In this document: piece after piece, positions 28,981-37,946 of the stretch
How the letters are laid out: every line of letters starts with the position of its first letter
Numbering within the stretch: position 1 is the first letter of the stretch
Origin: Anaeromonas frigoriresistens
GTDB lineage: Bacteria; Bacillota; Clostridia; Tissierellales; SIT17
Direction: 5' to 3'
Assembly (NCBI RefSeq): GCF_016820655.1
Contig: NZ_WSFT01000028.1
Location: forward strand, 87,308 to 151,307
DNA length: 64,000 bases
Translations under genes and position numbers: made by a program
The notes under the pieces: generated by a model
What the model was told of the DNA's origin: nothing
Databases searched by the model: none
What the model saw: the letters and a program-made list of their open reading frames with translations, nothing else

Positions 28981-30156
28981 CTATTTACAAATTTTTTCTA
29001 TCAAATCAAAATATATTTCTGCTGCTTGATATATTTCTTCTGTATCACAAAACTCATCATTGGCATGGGCTTGGTTAATGTTTCCAGGCCCTAATATAAT
29101 AGCTTCAGTATCACCATTATTACTTAATAGAGCTGCATCACTCCAAGCTGGAAAAGCTACAGGTTCCTTCTTATCTCCAGTAAATTTCTCTGTAGATTCT
29201 AGAGCTTCTTTTACTAACCTATGGTCCCTATCAATACTGTGGGGGGTGTTTATCATTGAAGCAGTAAATTCTCTCAATGCTCTTATCTCATACTTCCCAC
29301 CAATTTTATCCACTGCCCTTTTAGCTAACTCTTCTAATTCTCCATGTACTGATTCTAATGTTTCATTAGGTAACCATCTTCTATCAATTCTTACACTACA
29401 TTTATCTGGAATAATATTTGGATCATCACCACCTCTTATAACTCCTACATTTACAGTACCATGACCTAATAAATCAAATGTCCTATTTTCTAATTTTTCT
29501 GAAAACTCTTCATAAACTAGTCTATTAAATTCAGAGGCAGCATAAATAGCATTTATTCCTTCCTTAGGTCTACTACCATGAGAAGATCTTCCTTTAAATG
29601 TTATCTCTATCCACTCCATACCTTTATGGGCTATAGATATATTTAGCTCTGTTGGCTCTCCTATTACTGCCATTTTTGGTATAATACCTTTCTTAATTAG
29701 TCTTTCTGTCCCTTTAGAACTTTCCTCTTCATCTATAACTCCTGCAAACATTACGGTTTTCTTTAAAGAAGCATTAGATCTCTTCATAGCTATAAGAGCT
29801 GAAATCATTGCTGCTATTCCGCCCTTCATATCAGCACTTCCTCTGCCATAAAGCTTCCCATCTTTGATGAAAGGTTCAAAGGCTTCATAGTCCATATTAA
29901 ATCCTGGTATTGTATCTAAATGACCATTAAACATCAACTCTATCTCATCATCTTCCCCCTGGATTTTCCCATAAACATTTGGTCTATTTTCTTCGATGAT
30001 ATCCACATCATTTTCAATCTTTTCCTTTTTCAATAGCTCTTGAATATACTGAGCTACCTTTGATTCTTTAACTTCAATATCCTTATGACCTTCAATAGAT
30101 ACTAAATCCTTAGTAATTTGTATTACTTCTTCCTTAGTTATAAAATCTTTTAACAT
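28981..30156 (-). CDS. M20 family ArgE/DapE-type deacylase
   Basis: A 391-residue metallohydrolase. Motifs: MFNGHLDTIPG (metal H, D), YGRGSADMKGG (bridging D), GVIDEEESSKG (catalytic and metal E) and a C-terminal INQAHANDEF histidine. It would cleave N-acyl amino acids or dipeptides. The ATG at 30156 has AGGAGGGG close upstream. An in-frame GTG at 30237 also has its own AAGGAGGG, so a 27-residue N-terminal extension is possible. It is co-transcribed with YfcC copy 1. Confidence 0.88.
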   Translation of the reverse strand: MLKDFITKEEVIQITKDLVSIEGHKDIEVKESKVAQYIQELLKKEKIENDVDIIEENRPNVYGKIQGEDDEIELMFNGHLDTIPGFNMDYEAFEPFIKDGKLYGRGSADMKGGIAAMISALIAMKRSNASLKKTVMFAGVIDEEESSKGTERLIKKGIIPKMAVIGEPTELNISIAHKGMEWIEITFKGRSSHGSRPKEGINAIYAASEFNRLVYEEFSEKLENRTFDLLGHGTVNVGVIRGGDDPNIIPDKCSVRIDRRWLPNETLESVHGELEELAKRAVDKIGGKYEIRALREFTASMINTPHSIDRDHRLVKEALESTEKFTGDKKEPVAFPAWSDAALLSNNGDTEAIILGPGNINQAHANDEFCDTEEIYQAAEIYFDLIEKICK

Positions 30157-30276
30157 AACTTCCCCTCCTGTTTCGTTTACATGTTTATACTTGTCTACGC
30201 GATAGGTAAAAATATACCTACCTAGTTTTATTTTCACACATCCCTCCTTGTTTTGTTTATAAGTTTAAGTATATCA

Positions 30277-30307
30277 ACATATATATTATATGTATGCAGC
30301 ACATACA
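30277..30307. promoter_or_regulatory. Palindromes between arsR and the M20 gene
   Basis: Two overlapping inverted repeats, ACATATATATTATATGT (30277-30293) and TGTATG-N5-CATACA (30291-30307), lie in the 158-base gap before the M20 gene. The ArsR-type regulator encoded next door may bind here; this is inference only. Confidence 0.35.
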
Positions 30308-30314
30308 CAAAATA

Positions 30315-30599
30315 TTAGTAACTAATGAAGCCTAAAATTGATTGGGCTAAGGATGTAAGAACATAATTATTTACTGAATAGAAGGTTTCTTTACCTTCTT
30401 TCCTGGCCTCTACTATTCTTGCTCTTCTCATTATCTGAAGATGATGAGAAATGGTAGGTCTCGAAACTCTAGAGTTCTGAGCAATCTCATTTACATTCAT
30501 TTCTTTATTTCCTAACAGTTTTAGTATATCTAGTCTAGTCTCATCTGCTAAAGCTTTTAATATATCAACATCTATTTCATTTTTATTAAATCCTAACAT
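30315..30599 (-). CDS. ArsR family winged-helix regulator
   Basis: A 94-residue protein with the ArsR fold: ILKALADETRLDILKLL, recognition helix VSRPTISHHLQIMRRARIV and wing EGKETFYSVN. No paired-cysteine metal-binding motif (ELCVCDL type) is seen, so it is probably not a metal sensor. It sits between two YfcC genes and before an M20 deacylase, so it is likely the local regulator. Confidence 0.88.
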   Translation of the reverse strand: MLGFNKNEIDVDILKALADETRLDILKLLGNKEMNVNEIAQNSRVSRPTISHHLQIMRRARIVEARKEGKETFYSVNNYVLTSLAQSILGFISY

Positions 30600-30635
30600 A
30601 TTTTACCCCTACTATCTTTTTTATAAAAATATTTT

Positions 30636-32012
30636 TTAAAAAGGTCCATATCCTATTATACTAGAAATTACCAAAAGGATACAACCTTCTATGACCCAAA
30701 TGATAAATAAAGGCATCATCCATTTAGTCCATTTCCTCCAGGATATACCTCCAATGGCTAAGGCAGCCATAAAATATCCAGAGGTAGGGGATAAGACGTT
30801 AGTAAATCCATCACCAAATTGAAAAGCTAATACTGCTGTTTGTCTTGAAACTCCAGAAAAATCAGCTAATGTTTTCATTATTGGCATAGTCACTGCTGCT
30901 TGTCCACTTCCCGATGTAACAAAAAGATTTATTAATGTTTGACTTATAAACATTCCAATTGATCCCATTATTGGTCCTACTCCACTTATTACTTTAGATA
31001 AGGCATATATCACAGTATCCATTATCTGACCATATTCCATCACTACCATCACTGATTTAGCAAGACCTATTATCAAGGCTCCATATACTTGATTAGAAGC
31101 CCCTTTTATAAATTCTGATACAATTCTTCCAGAATTAAATCCTCCTACTAATCCAGAAATTATACCCATCATCAAAAAAGTAGTAGATATCTCTGTTATA
31201 TAAAAATTATATTTAATAACACCAACTAAAAGGAATATAAAGAATAACAGTATAACTATAGTTACTCTTACATGCTTTGAGTTTAATGATGATAAGTTAT
31301 CAAAATTAAATTCTTCTTCAAATTCATAATTTTCATCGGAGTCTATTTTTTCTGATTTTACTTTGTTTGCATATCTATATACAAAAATTATAGAAGTAGA
31401 TACAAATACTATATATGCGATGATTCTAAAATACATCCCTGAAAAAAGAGGTAATTGGGATATGTTTTGAGCAATTCCAGTGGTAAAAGGATTTAAAAAA
31501 CCTGCAACAAATCCTGATCCAGTGCCTAAAAGGACCATTGCAACTCCTGTGAGTCTATCAAACCCTAATGCTAAGGATAAACTAATAAACATAGGATAAA
31601 ATGGTAATGCCTCTTCTGCAGTACCGAAGACTGCTCCTGCCAAAGAGAATATAATCATAACTAATGGAATGATTTTCTTCTCTTTTCCACCATATCTTAC
31701 TACTATATTTTCTATTATCCTATTAATAGTTCCTGTGGATTGGATAATACCAAAACTTCCACCAGCAATTAAAACAAATATTATTATATTTCCTGCCTGC
31801 ATCATACCCTCTGGAATAGATTCAAATATTTTAAATACAGAAAGATAAGACTTAGGCATTTGCTCATAACTATCTGGTACAACATAGCTAATACCAGTTT
31901 CACTATCTATGTATCTATCAAAACTTCCTGAAGGGATTATATAAGACATTATACCTATCAGTATAATTATAAGGAATAACAATACATATGTATTTGGAAT
32001 TCTTTTACTCAT
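30636..32012 (-). CDS. YfcC family basic amino acid/peptide transporter (copy 2)
   Basis: A 458-residue paralogue of the YfcC gene at 27581, with the same start (RIPNTYVLLFLIIILIGIMSYIIPSG) and signature (FVTSGSGQAAVTMPIMKTLAD). About a dozen membrane segments are expected. It is the first gene of the block YfcC-ArsR-M20-YfcC-GNAT. Two related carriers in one block could serve substrate and product, or two related substrates. Confidence 0.88.
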   Translation of the reverse strand: MSKRIPNTYVLLFLIIILIGIMSYIIPSGSFDRYIDSETGISYVVPDSYEQMPKSYLSVFKIFESIPEGMMQAGNIIIFVLIAGGSFGIIQSTGTINRIIENIVVRYGGKEKKIIPLVMIIFSLAGAVFGTAEEALPFYPMFISLSLALGFDRLTGVAMVLLGTGSGFVAGFLNPFTTGIAQNISQLPLFSGMYFRIIAYIVFVSTSIIFVYRYANKVKSEKIDSDENYEFEEEFNFDNLSSLNSKHVRVTIVILLFFIFLLVGVIKYNFYITEISTTFLMMGIISGLVGGFNSGRIVSEFIKGASNQVYGALIIGLAKSVMVVMEYGQIMDTVIYALSKVISGVGPIMGSIGMFISQTLINLFVTSGSGQAAVTMPIMKTLADFSGVSRQTAVLAFQFGDGFTNVLSPTSGYFMAALAIGGISWRKWTKWMMPLFIIWVIEGCILLVISSIIGYGPF

Positions 32013-32136
32013 ATTATATCCTCCAACTATTTATTATATGTTTATACTCATCAACCTATTATTTAATTATTCTACATATTTCGTCAAATTCCTTCTTATT
32101 TTTTAAAAAATCTGATAATTTAAAATTTAACAATAA

Positions 32137-32158
32137 AAAGACAGATTTCTCTGTCTTT
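32137..32158 (-). terminator. Terminator at the end of the flagellar block
   Basis: Stem AAAGACAGA / TCTGTCTTT with a 4-base loop and a following TTTTTATT on the minus strand, 80 bases after the FliT-like gene and just after a repeat pair. Confidence 0.75.
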
Positions 32159-32165
32159 AAAATTT

Positions 32166-32226
32166 GTCCCTGTGAGCGAAGTCGAAGAGTCTTAAAAACA
32201 AGACTCTTCCCTCGGTTCAGGATAAT
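32166..32226. repeat. Dispersed repeat, inverted pair
   Basis: A forward copy (32166-32193) and a reverse copy (32200-32226) with the facing ends GAAGAGTCTT and AAGACTCTTC, able to form a hairpin just after the last flagellar gene. Confidence 0.8.
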
Positions 32227-32238
32227 CCACTTTATTTG

Positions 32239-32706
32239 TCACTTCTTAGAGTCTATAAAATATCCCCCAGTAGATGCAGATTTATTATAATACTTATTAG
32301 TAGTAGTTTTACCCCTTTTAATTTCTCTTAACTTTGTTTTCACATTATCAAATTTACTCTTCATGTTTTCGCTATTTTTCTTATCTAATTCTGCTATCTC
32401 CATCATTTTATCATTACATTTTTTAGTCACTTCCTGAAGTCTTAGAAGATAAATTCTCTCCACATTTAGCTCTGTTAGATCTGTGATACCATACTTGTTT
32501 TTAACTTCATTAAATTTCTCTACAAACTCTGCATCTAACTTATCAATATTTTGTATAATCTTTTCTTTATTATTTACTAACCTATTTAGCTTTTCCATAT
32601 CTGTGTCTTCAATAAGCTTTTTTTGAGCTAGAGTCAGTCGATAGAAGTCGTCTAATAGTATATTCTTATTATCTAATAGCTGTACTAACTTATTTATTTC
32701 TTCCAT
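32239..32706 (-). CDS. FliT/FlgN-like flagellar export chaperone
   Basis: A 155-residue mostly helical protein (coiled-coil-like residues 1-110) with a basic, flexible tail ending YFIDSKK. The sequence is not strongly diagnostic. Its place one base after fliS is that of fliT, and the helical hairpin fits FliT/FlgN-type chaperones for filament-cap or hook proteins. It is the last gene of the flagellar block. Confidence 0.65.
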   Translation of the reverse strand: MEEINKLVQLLDNKNILLDDFYRLTLAQKKLIEDTDMEKLNRLVNNKEKIIQNIDKLDAEFVEKFNEVKNKYGITDLTELNVERIYLLRLQEVTKKCNDKMMEIAELDKKNSENMKSKFDNVKTKLREIKRGKTTTNKYYNKSASTGGYFIDSKK

Positions 32707-32707
32707 A

Positions 32708-33088
32708 TTATTTTCCCTTCTTGGCTAGTTTCATAGCTTGTTGCCAAGTATCCCTCAACTCTGTAGCCATTCCATATATTTCATTAAGTATTTCTACATC
32801 CTTCTTTATATTAGCCTCCATCAATCGTCTATTCATATATTCATAGAGATTAAATAGTTCTTCACCTACACTATAATTTCTATCTACAGTATTCATAAAT
32901 TCATTTATTATAGCTTGGGCTCTTAAATTACTATTATGAGCTTTTTCTATGTTTTTTTCTTCTGCAAATATAATGGATTCCTTTATAAATCTCATACATC
33001 CTTCATAAAGCTTAAGGGTAAGTTCCTCTGGAGATGCTGTCATTATTGAATTGTTCTGATATTGTGAATATGGATTTTTTAGTGCCAT
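32708..33088 (-). CDS. fliS: Flagellin chaperone FliS
   Basis: A 126-residue FliS: NPYSQYQNNSIMTASPEELTLKLYEG at the N-terminus is the family hallmark, followed by four helices (FMNTVDRNYSVGEELFNLYEYM). FliS binds the C-terminal end of newly made flagellin and keeps it unfolded for export. In B. subtilis it also helps FliW/CsrA control of flagellin. It follows flaG by about 40 bases. Confidence 0.95.
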   Translation of the reverse strand: MALKNPYSQYQNNSIMTASPEELTLKLYEGCMRFIKESIIFAEEKNIEKAHNSNLRAQAIINEFMNTVDRNYSVGEELFNLYEYMNRRLMEANIKKDVEILNEIYGMATELRDTWQQAMKLAKKGK

Positions 33089-33131
33089 ACTTATCTCCTC
33101 CTATATTTATCTCAAAATAACTGCTATATAC

Positions 33132-33503
33132 CTACACTCTTTCATCGACTATAATCCCAGCTAACTCCCACATTTTGCCTATCATATCTAATATTTTTTC
33201 TGATGGTATTTCTCGTATAACTTCATCTTTTTCAGTATCTACTAATTTAACCATAATAGTATTTGTTTTTTCGTGTATTGAATACTGAAGTTTTCTATCA
33301 TAAAGTTTTAAACTTTCATTTGATGCATTAATTGCATGAATTAATTCATCTTTACTGACTTTTCTTTCACCTTGAAACCCATTACCAGATGAAATTTTTA
33401 CTGTTTTATTGCTCTCTTCATGTTTAATATGTGGATTTACCTCTTTACTAATACTTGCCCCAATATTCATCATTTGTGAACCTGCTATTCCCTCTATAGA
33501 CAT
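33132..33503 (-). CDS. flaG: FlaG family flagellar protein
   Basis: A 123-residue protein whose C-terminal half has the FlaG domain (LQYSIHEKTNTIMVKLVD, EVIREIPSEKILDMIGKM). FlaG proteins affect filament length in some bacteria, by an unclear mechanism. It lies between fliD and fliS, its usual position. Confidence 0.9.
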   Translation of the reverse strand: MSIEGIAGSQMMNIGASISKEVNPHIKHEESNKTVKISSGNGFQGERKVSKDELIHAINASNESLKLYDRKLQYSIHEKTNTIMVKLVDTEKDEVIREIPSEKILDMIGKMWELAGIIVDERV

Positions 33504-33557
33504 TATTTATGTCCCCCTTTAGTTTTGCTAATATATTTAATTACTTATATTAAAAGA

Positions 33558-36008
33558 TTACATTCCACCACCTGTTTGTTGCATTAACCATGAAGATTGT
33601 GCACTCATTTGAGAAATAGCCTTCTCCATTCGTGCAAACATAGTATAATAATAATTTTCTTTAGATGCTAAATCATCAAGTAAATTATATATTCTATCTT
33701 CATAATCATTTATCTTTTCATTCATTATGTTCTTGAATTCAGTAACATCGCCTTCTATACCAGCTTTTTCTAATAATATACCCTTTCTTCCATTAGCATC
33801 TCTAGTAATTCTGATATTATCTTTTAGAATATCATTTAATCGCTCTGATAATCCTTCAGTTCTATACCTATCACTTCTATTTACAGAATCTTCATAGTCG
33901 ACAGTAGAGTCTTTAGTAAATAATGCTATTACATCTCCGGGTTTATCAGTAAGAGCTTGTCTCAATTTCGTTTCATTTATAACCAATTTTCCTTTATCTA
34001 GATAGTTTGAACTGGTTTTTATACCAATATCATAAAGACTGATGTCTACTCCCTCTACCTTATCATATAATGATCTTCTCATTTCATCGGTTATCTTTTG
34101 CAATATAGAATCACTTCTTAATAGACCACTTTTAGCTTTTTCATCCCAAAGCTCAATATCTTTCTCACTCATTTCTTTCTTTTGTTCGTCTGTTAGTGGT
34201 TTATAATCTCTATGTTTCTTTTCACCTAACTCCCCGTTTATCTTACTAATAACTTCGTTATATTTTTCTACAAATTCCTTTATTTTATCTAAAGTATCAT
34301 CTGGATTTGAATTTATAGAAATATTAATTTCCCCTACTTCTTCAGCTTTTAATGTATACGCTACTCCATCTATAGTAAATTCATTAGAACTTCTACTGGT
34401 AGTTACTCCATTAAAGGTAAAATTAGCATCTTGAGCACTTTGGTCTTGTACTAATCCTAAAGCTCCAGTTAAAAAATTTCCAGAATCATCACTAATAGTT
34501 ATATCATTCATTAAGCCGGTTTGCTTTGATTCTAGTTGAAACTCATCAGTTACACTATTAAAAGTTAGATTAACCCCGGCATTACTAGAGTTCACAGTAT
34601 CTATAACATCTTTTACAGTGTTAGTATCATTAAATGTAAAGCTCTCATTATTTATAGTAAATGATATCTCATTTCCAACAAACGTAATGCCTTCAGCGAA
34701 TTTTGCATCTTTAAGTTGGTCATTTAAATTTATAGTATTTTTTTGACCATCTATAAATCCCAAATCATCTACTATACCTTCAGTACTATTAGAAATTTTT
34801 ATTTCTTCTCCATTAGTTCCTATAAATGTTAATTTACCGTCTAGCACACTTGCATTTATTGTTCCATGGGTTAATTGAGAATTTATTTCCGTTACTAAAC
34901 TAGAAACATCAGTAAAATCACTAACTAAATCTATATGATAATCCGTACCATCTATATTGATATTGAATTCTTTTCCTATTTCAGATATATCTATATTAGG
35001 TATACCTTCTAGTTTTGTAATCTTAGCTCCATTAGAAATCCCCAATTTGCTTATAACATCATCCGTTGCTCCGCTTTTGAATGTTACTTTATCAGAAGTG
35101 TCATAGGATATTAACTTTACTTTATCTCCGTCATTACTAACTTTAATATTGCCTGCTCCCAATGCAGTATCAATATTACTTTGAAGTTGAGAAGTAAATT
35201 GTGTAATATCAGTAGCATTAATATTAATTGCCACTTCAGTCTCTGTTCCATTAATATCCACCTTAATGTTTCCTGCAAAGGTCACTGGATTTGTAAAGTC
35301 AATTTCAGCTCCTAGAATAGAGTTGGATTGATTATTCTTAAACCCTAAACTTGATACGTATGTATGAGGAGCATTTTTTATTTGTAAATTATGTCCTACA
35401 GAGTCAATTTGAATGTTTCCTCCATTATCTGATAATGCAATGTTTCCAGCTCCAAAAGCTGAGTCTAGTTTAGTCTGTAAGTCTGATATTAAATCATTAG
35501 TAGTTAAAGCTGCGTAGTCTTTATCAAGAGTTATAGTTTTCTCTACACCATCTAGATTAATGTTAAAGCTTTTTCCTTGTTTTAAATTAGCCATATTTAA
35601 GCTTGTTCCTACCATATTAGATAAGCTTTTAGTATTATCAGTACTCCAGATAGCCTTTTTTGCTAATGAAATATTGCTAATGGTATAGTTTCCAGGATTT
35701 GCACTTCCTGAAGGGTTTATACTTATAGCATCTGTATCTATTCCATTCATTTTTATACTAGATTCAAAAGCAGAAAAAGCAGATGTTGATCTGAAATTTG
35801 TTGAAGGCTTAACAACATTAAAGTATTCATCTTGAAATCCTCTAAGTAAATTTCCTATTTCTCTGTAAGCTTCCATTTTCCATTCTGTATAAGTCTTTTG
35901 TTGCTCTACCTTATCTACCCTAGTTCTCTCAACCTTCATTAATTTTTCTATCATAGCTTCCGTATCCATTCCTGATGCCATCCCTGTTATCCTTAACATA
36001 TCACTCAT
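33558..36008 (-). CDS. fliD: Flagellar filament cap protein FliD, long form
   Basis: An 816-residue filament cap protein, longer than the usual 450-600. The conserved N-terminal region (MLRITGMASGMDTEAMIEKL) and C-terminal region (FARMEKAISQMSAQSSWLMQ) surround a stretch, about residues 105-540, built from repeated modules. Each module has a strand pair like FNINLDG, a helix with small-residue ends like DSAFGAGNI, and a strand like DNGGNIQI, as in flagellar hook IN-type motifs. The cap guides flagellin assembly at the filament tip. The extra modules likely enlarge the outward domains. Confidence 0.93.
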   Translation of the reverse strand: MSDMLRITGMASGMDTEAMIEKLMKVERTRVDKVEQQKTYTEWKMEAYREIGNLLRGFQDEYFNVVKPSTNFRSTSAFSAFESSIKMNGIDTDAISINPSGSANPGNYTISNISLAKKAIWSTDNTKSLSNMVGTSLNMANLKQGKSFNINLDGVEKTITLDKDYAALTTNDLISDLQTKLDSAFGAGNIALSDNGGNIQIDSVGHNLQIKNAPHTYVSSLGFKNNQSNSILGAEIDFTNPVTFAGNIKVDINGTETEVAININATDITQFTSQLQSNIDTALGAGNIKVSNDGDKVKLISYDTSDKVTFKSGATDDVISKLGISNGAKITKLEGIPNIDISEIGKEFNINIDGTDYHIDLVSDFTDVSSLVTEINSQLTHGTINASVLDGKLTFIGTNGEEIKISNSTEGIVDDLGFIDGQKNTINLNDQLKDAKFAEGITFVGNEISFTINNESFTFNDTNTVKDVIDTVNSSNAGVNLTFNSVTDEFQLESKQTGLMNDITISDDSGNFLTGALGLVQDQSAQDANFTFNGVTTSRSSNEFTIDGVAYTLKAEEVGEINISINSNPDDTLDKIKEFVEKYNEVISKINGELGEKKHRDYKPLTDEQKKEMSEKDIELWDEKAKSGLLRSDSILQKITDEMRRSLYDKVEGVDISLYDIGIKTSSNYLDKGKLVINETKLRQALTDKPGDVIALFTKDSTVDYEDSVNRSDRYRTEGLSERLNDILKDNIRITRDANGRKGILLEKAGIEGDVTEFKNIMNEKINDYEDRIYNLLDDLASKENYYYTMFARMEKAISQMSAQSSWLMQQTGGGM

Positions 36009-36080
36009 GAAATCACCGCCTCTAATATAAAGTTTCTTTTTCTATATATAATATCGACTAAAAATATAATTTCTTTAATT

Positions 36081-37946
36081 TTATATAGAATTATTCTCTT
36101 TCTGTCCTATTAATTCGTTTATAGTTTCTTTTAAAATAGGCAAAGTAAACTCTGCTGCTTCTGATAATGACTTATAAAAAATTAATGACCTTTTCATAAT
36201 AGAAATATCATCTTTGTTGCTATCTTCAATAGTATTTTCCAGAAAAACCCTGTACACTATAGGTTTTATCACATGATTTATCATATCAAATTCTTCTCTT
36301 TTTTCTTTTATATATCTGTCTATATCATTTAATCTATGTAATTTAGGTTCTATATTAGTATTTTCTATCTTATCAGTTTCATATAAATTTATTATTTTAT
36401 TACATATTTTTATCCCAGCTTGAGATTTATCATTAATTGTCTCCAAGTTTTCAAACATATCCTGTAATTTTTTGATTAATAAATTTAGTTCATGATTATT
36501 AAACTTTACATCATCTTTTAAAGCCTCATCAATTGTTTTAGAAACATCTATATCTTCCCTACAATACTTATCAATAGTATCTTTAAAACTAATTATTTCA
36601 GTGCCTTTTATTTTTGCTCCACCTTCTGTGGCATCTATATACTTACGATTACTTTTATCATTTTCTATTTCATTTTCAAACCACTTAAGAAAGCTAAACA
36701 AATCATGGCCTGTTAGTATTTTATCTCCACTTATACTCTCTACTTCTAAATACTTATTTTTTATTGAATTAGAATCTTTTACATATCTAGTTCCTTCTGC
36801 ATGAGTTTTATTGTTTGTATAGGCTAAGTCCTGTCCAATAAATATAATAGGGTCAGATCCAATTTTTTTAGCAATATTAAAAGCAACACAAGCTACTGAA
36901 CCCCCTGAATTTATAGAGCCTACTTCTTTATTAAACTCTTTAAATAATTCTTTAATATATCCACTTATGTTATCTGCTAATATTTTCCTACCATTATGTC
37001 TTTTTAATATCTTAGGATGAGCAGTAGCCATATAAATTAAAGGGATATCATCAAATTCTAAATTATCAAAAAGCCCTAAAGTTAATTCTCCACCATCAGC
37101 TGTAACAACAAAATCTGGTCTAATATCTTTACTTAACAATACTTTAAGAGCAGTATCTACACAAATAATTATAGCTTTTTCTTTTATATCTTTTAATAAG
37201 TCTACATTTTTATTCAGTGAAGGTCCCGCTGAAACTATCACTATAGGTCTACCTAAAAACGATTTCTCTAATTGATTTATATAGTAACTTTGTGTAGCAA
37301 AATTCATATTTTTAAGTAAATTCTTTTGCCAGTCCCTATCAAATCTAAGCACTGTATTTCTATCTATTTTACTTATATATATATGTTCCTCAACTATCTT
37401 GCGTATATCTTTCTCTGTATTACCAAAAAACTTCTTATAGTTAGAGAAGGCATAATATTCAATTAAATGCCAATTATCCCAAAATATGTTATTAAAAAGG
37501 AAGCTCTTTAAGATATCATTATCTTCTCCTATCATAATTTCAATATTTTTATTTTGTATAATATCAGTAATATCTATATTTTTAATTATTTGATTAAATA
37601 TTGATAGACTGGGCTCAATTAATAATAATTTTGTAGAATCATCCATTTTATTTATCAGCTCTTTGATATGATATATCATACCAATTCCATATACTATATA
37701 AATTCTATCTTTTCTAACCTCCAAGTCCGATATCCATCTCTCGGCTTCTCTTTGTGGGTTAAACCTACTATGTAAATGAAGTCTACTATCTTCTTTATAA
37801 ATAACAAATGATTTTTGGTCGTTTCTTGCTTCAATAACTTCTACAGTAATATCATTTTCTTTTTTATTTATATCTTCTAAAATATTATAATATCTTTTAT
37901 TTATCTCTTCTATGTTTTTGATATATACATCATGATCTCTATTCAT
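36081..37946 (-). CDS. Maf-type flagellin glycosyltransferase (DUF115), copy A
   Basis: A 621-residue motility-associated factor. The DUF115/MptE-like core is seen at about residues 235-400: PIVIVSAGPSLNKNVDLL, RPDFVVTADGG, SINSGGSVACVAFN and DPIIFIGQDLAYTNNKTHAEG. Maf proteins attach nonulosonic acid sugars to flagellin. It overlaps the second copy by 8 bases, showing tight coupling. No nonulosonate synthesis genes are present in this window, so the sugar donor cannot be told. Confidence 0.85.
   Translation of the reverse strand: MNRDHDVYIKNIEEINKRYYNILEDINKKENDITVEVIEARNDQKSFVIYKEDSRLHLHSRFNPQREAERWISDLEVRKDRIYIVYGIGMIYHIKELINKMDDSTKLLLIEPSLSIFNQIIKNIDITDIIQNKNIEIMIGEDNDILKSFLFNNIFWDNWHLIEYYAFSNYKKFFGNTEKDIRKIVEEHIYISKIDRNTVLRFDRDWQKNLLKNMNFATQSYYINQLEKSFLGRPIVIVSAGPSLNKNVDLLKDIKEKAIIICVDTALKVLLSKDIRPDFVVTADGGELTLGLFDNLEFDDIPLIYMATAHPKILKRHNGRKILADNISGYIKELFKEFNKEVGSINSGGSVACVAFNIAKKIGSDPIIFIGQDLAYTNNKTHAEGTRYVKDSNSIKNKYLEVESISGDKILTGHDLFSFLKWFENEIENDKSNRKYIDATEGGAKIKGTEIISFKDTIDKYCREDIDVSKTIDEALKDDVKFNNHELNLLIKKLQDMFENLETINDKSQAGIKICNKIINLYETDKIENTNIEPKLHRLNDIDRYIKEKREEFDMINHVIKPIVYRVFLENTIEDSNKDDISIMKRSLIFYKSLSEAAEFTLPILKETINELIGQKENNSI

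Noticed and set aside
29060..29464. 134-codon plus-strand ORF
   Set aside because: Lies wholly opposite the M20 deacylase gene, has no ribosome site or protein-like composition; it is a shadow.
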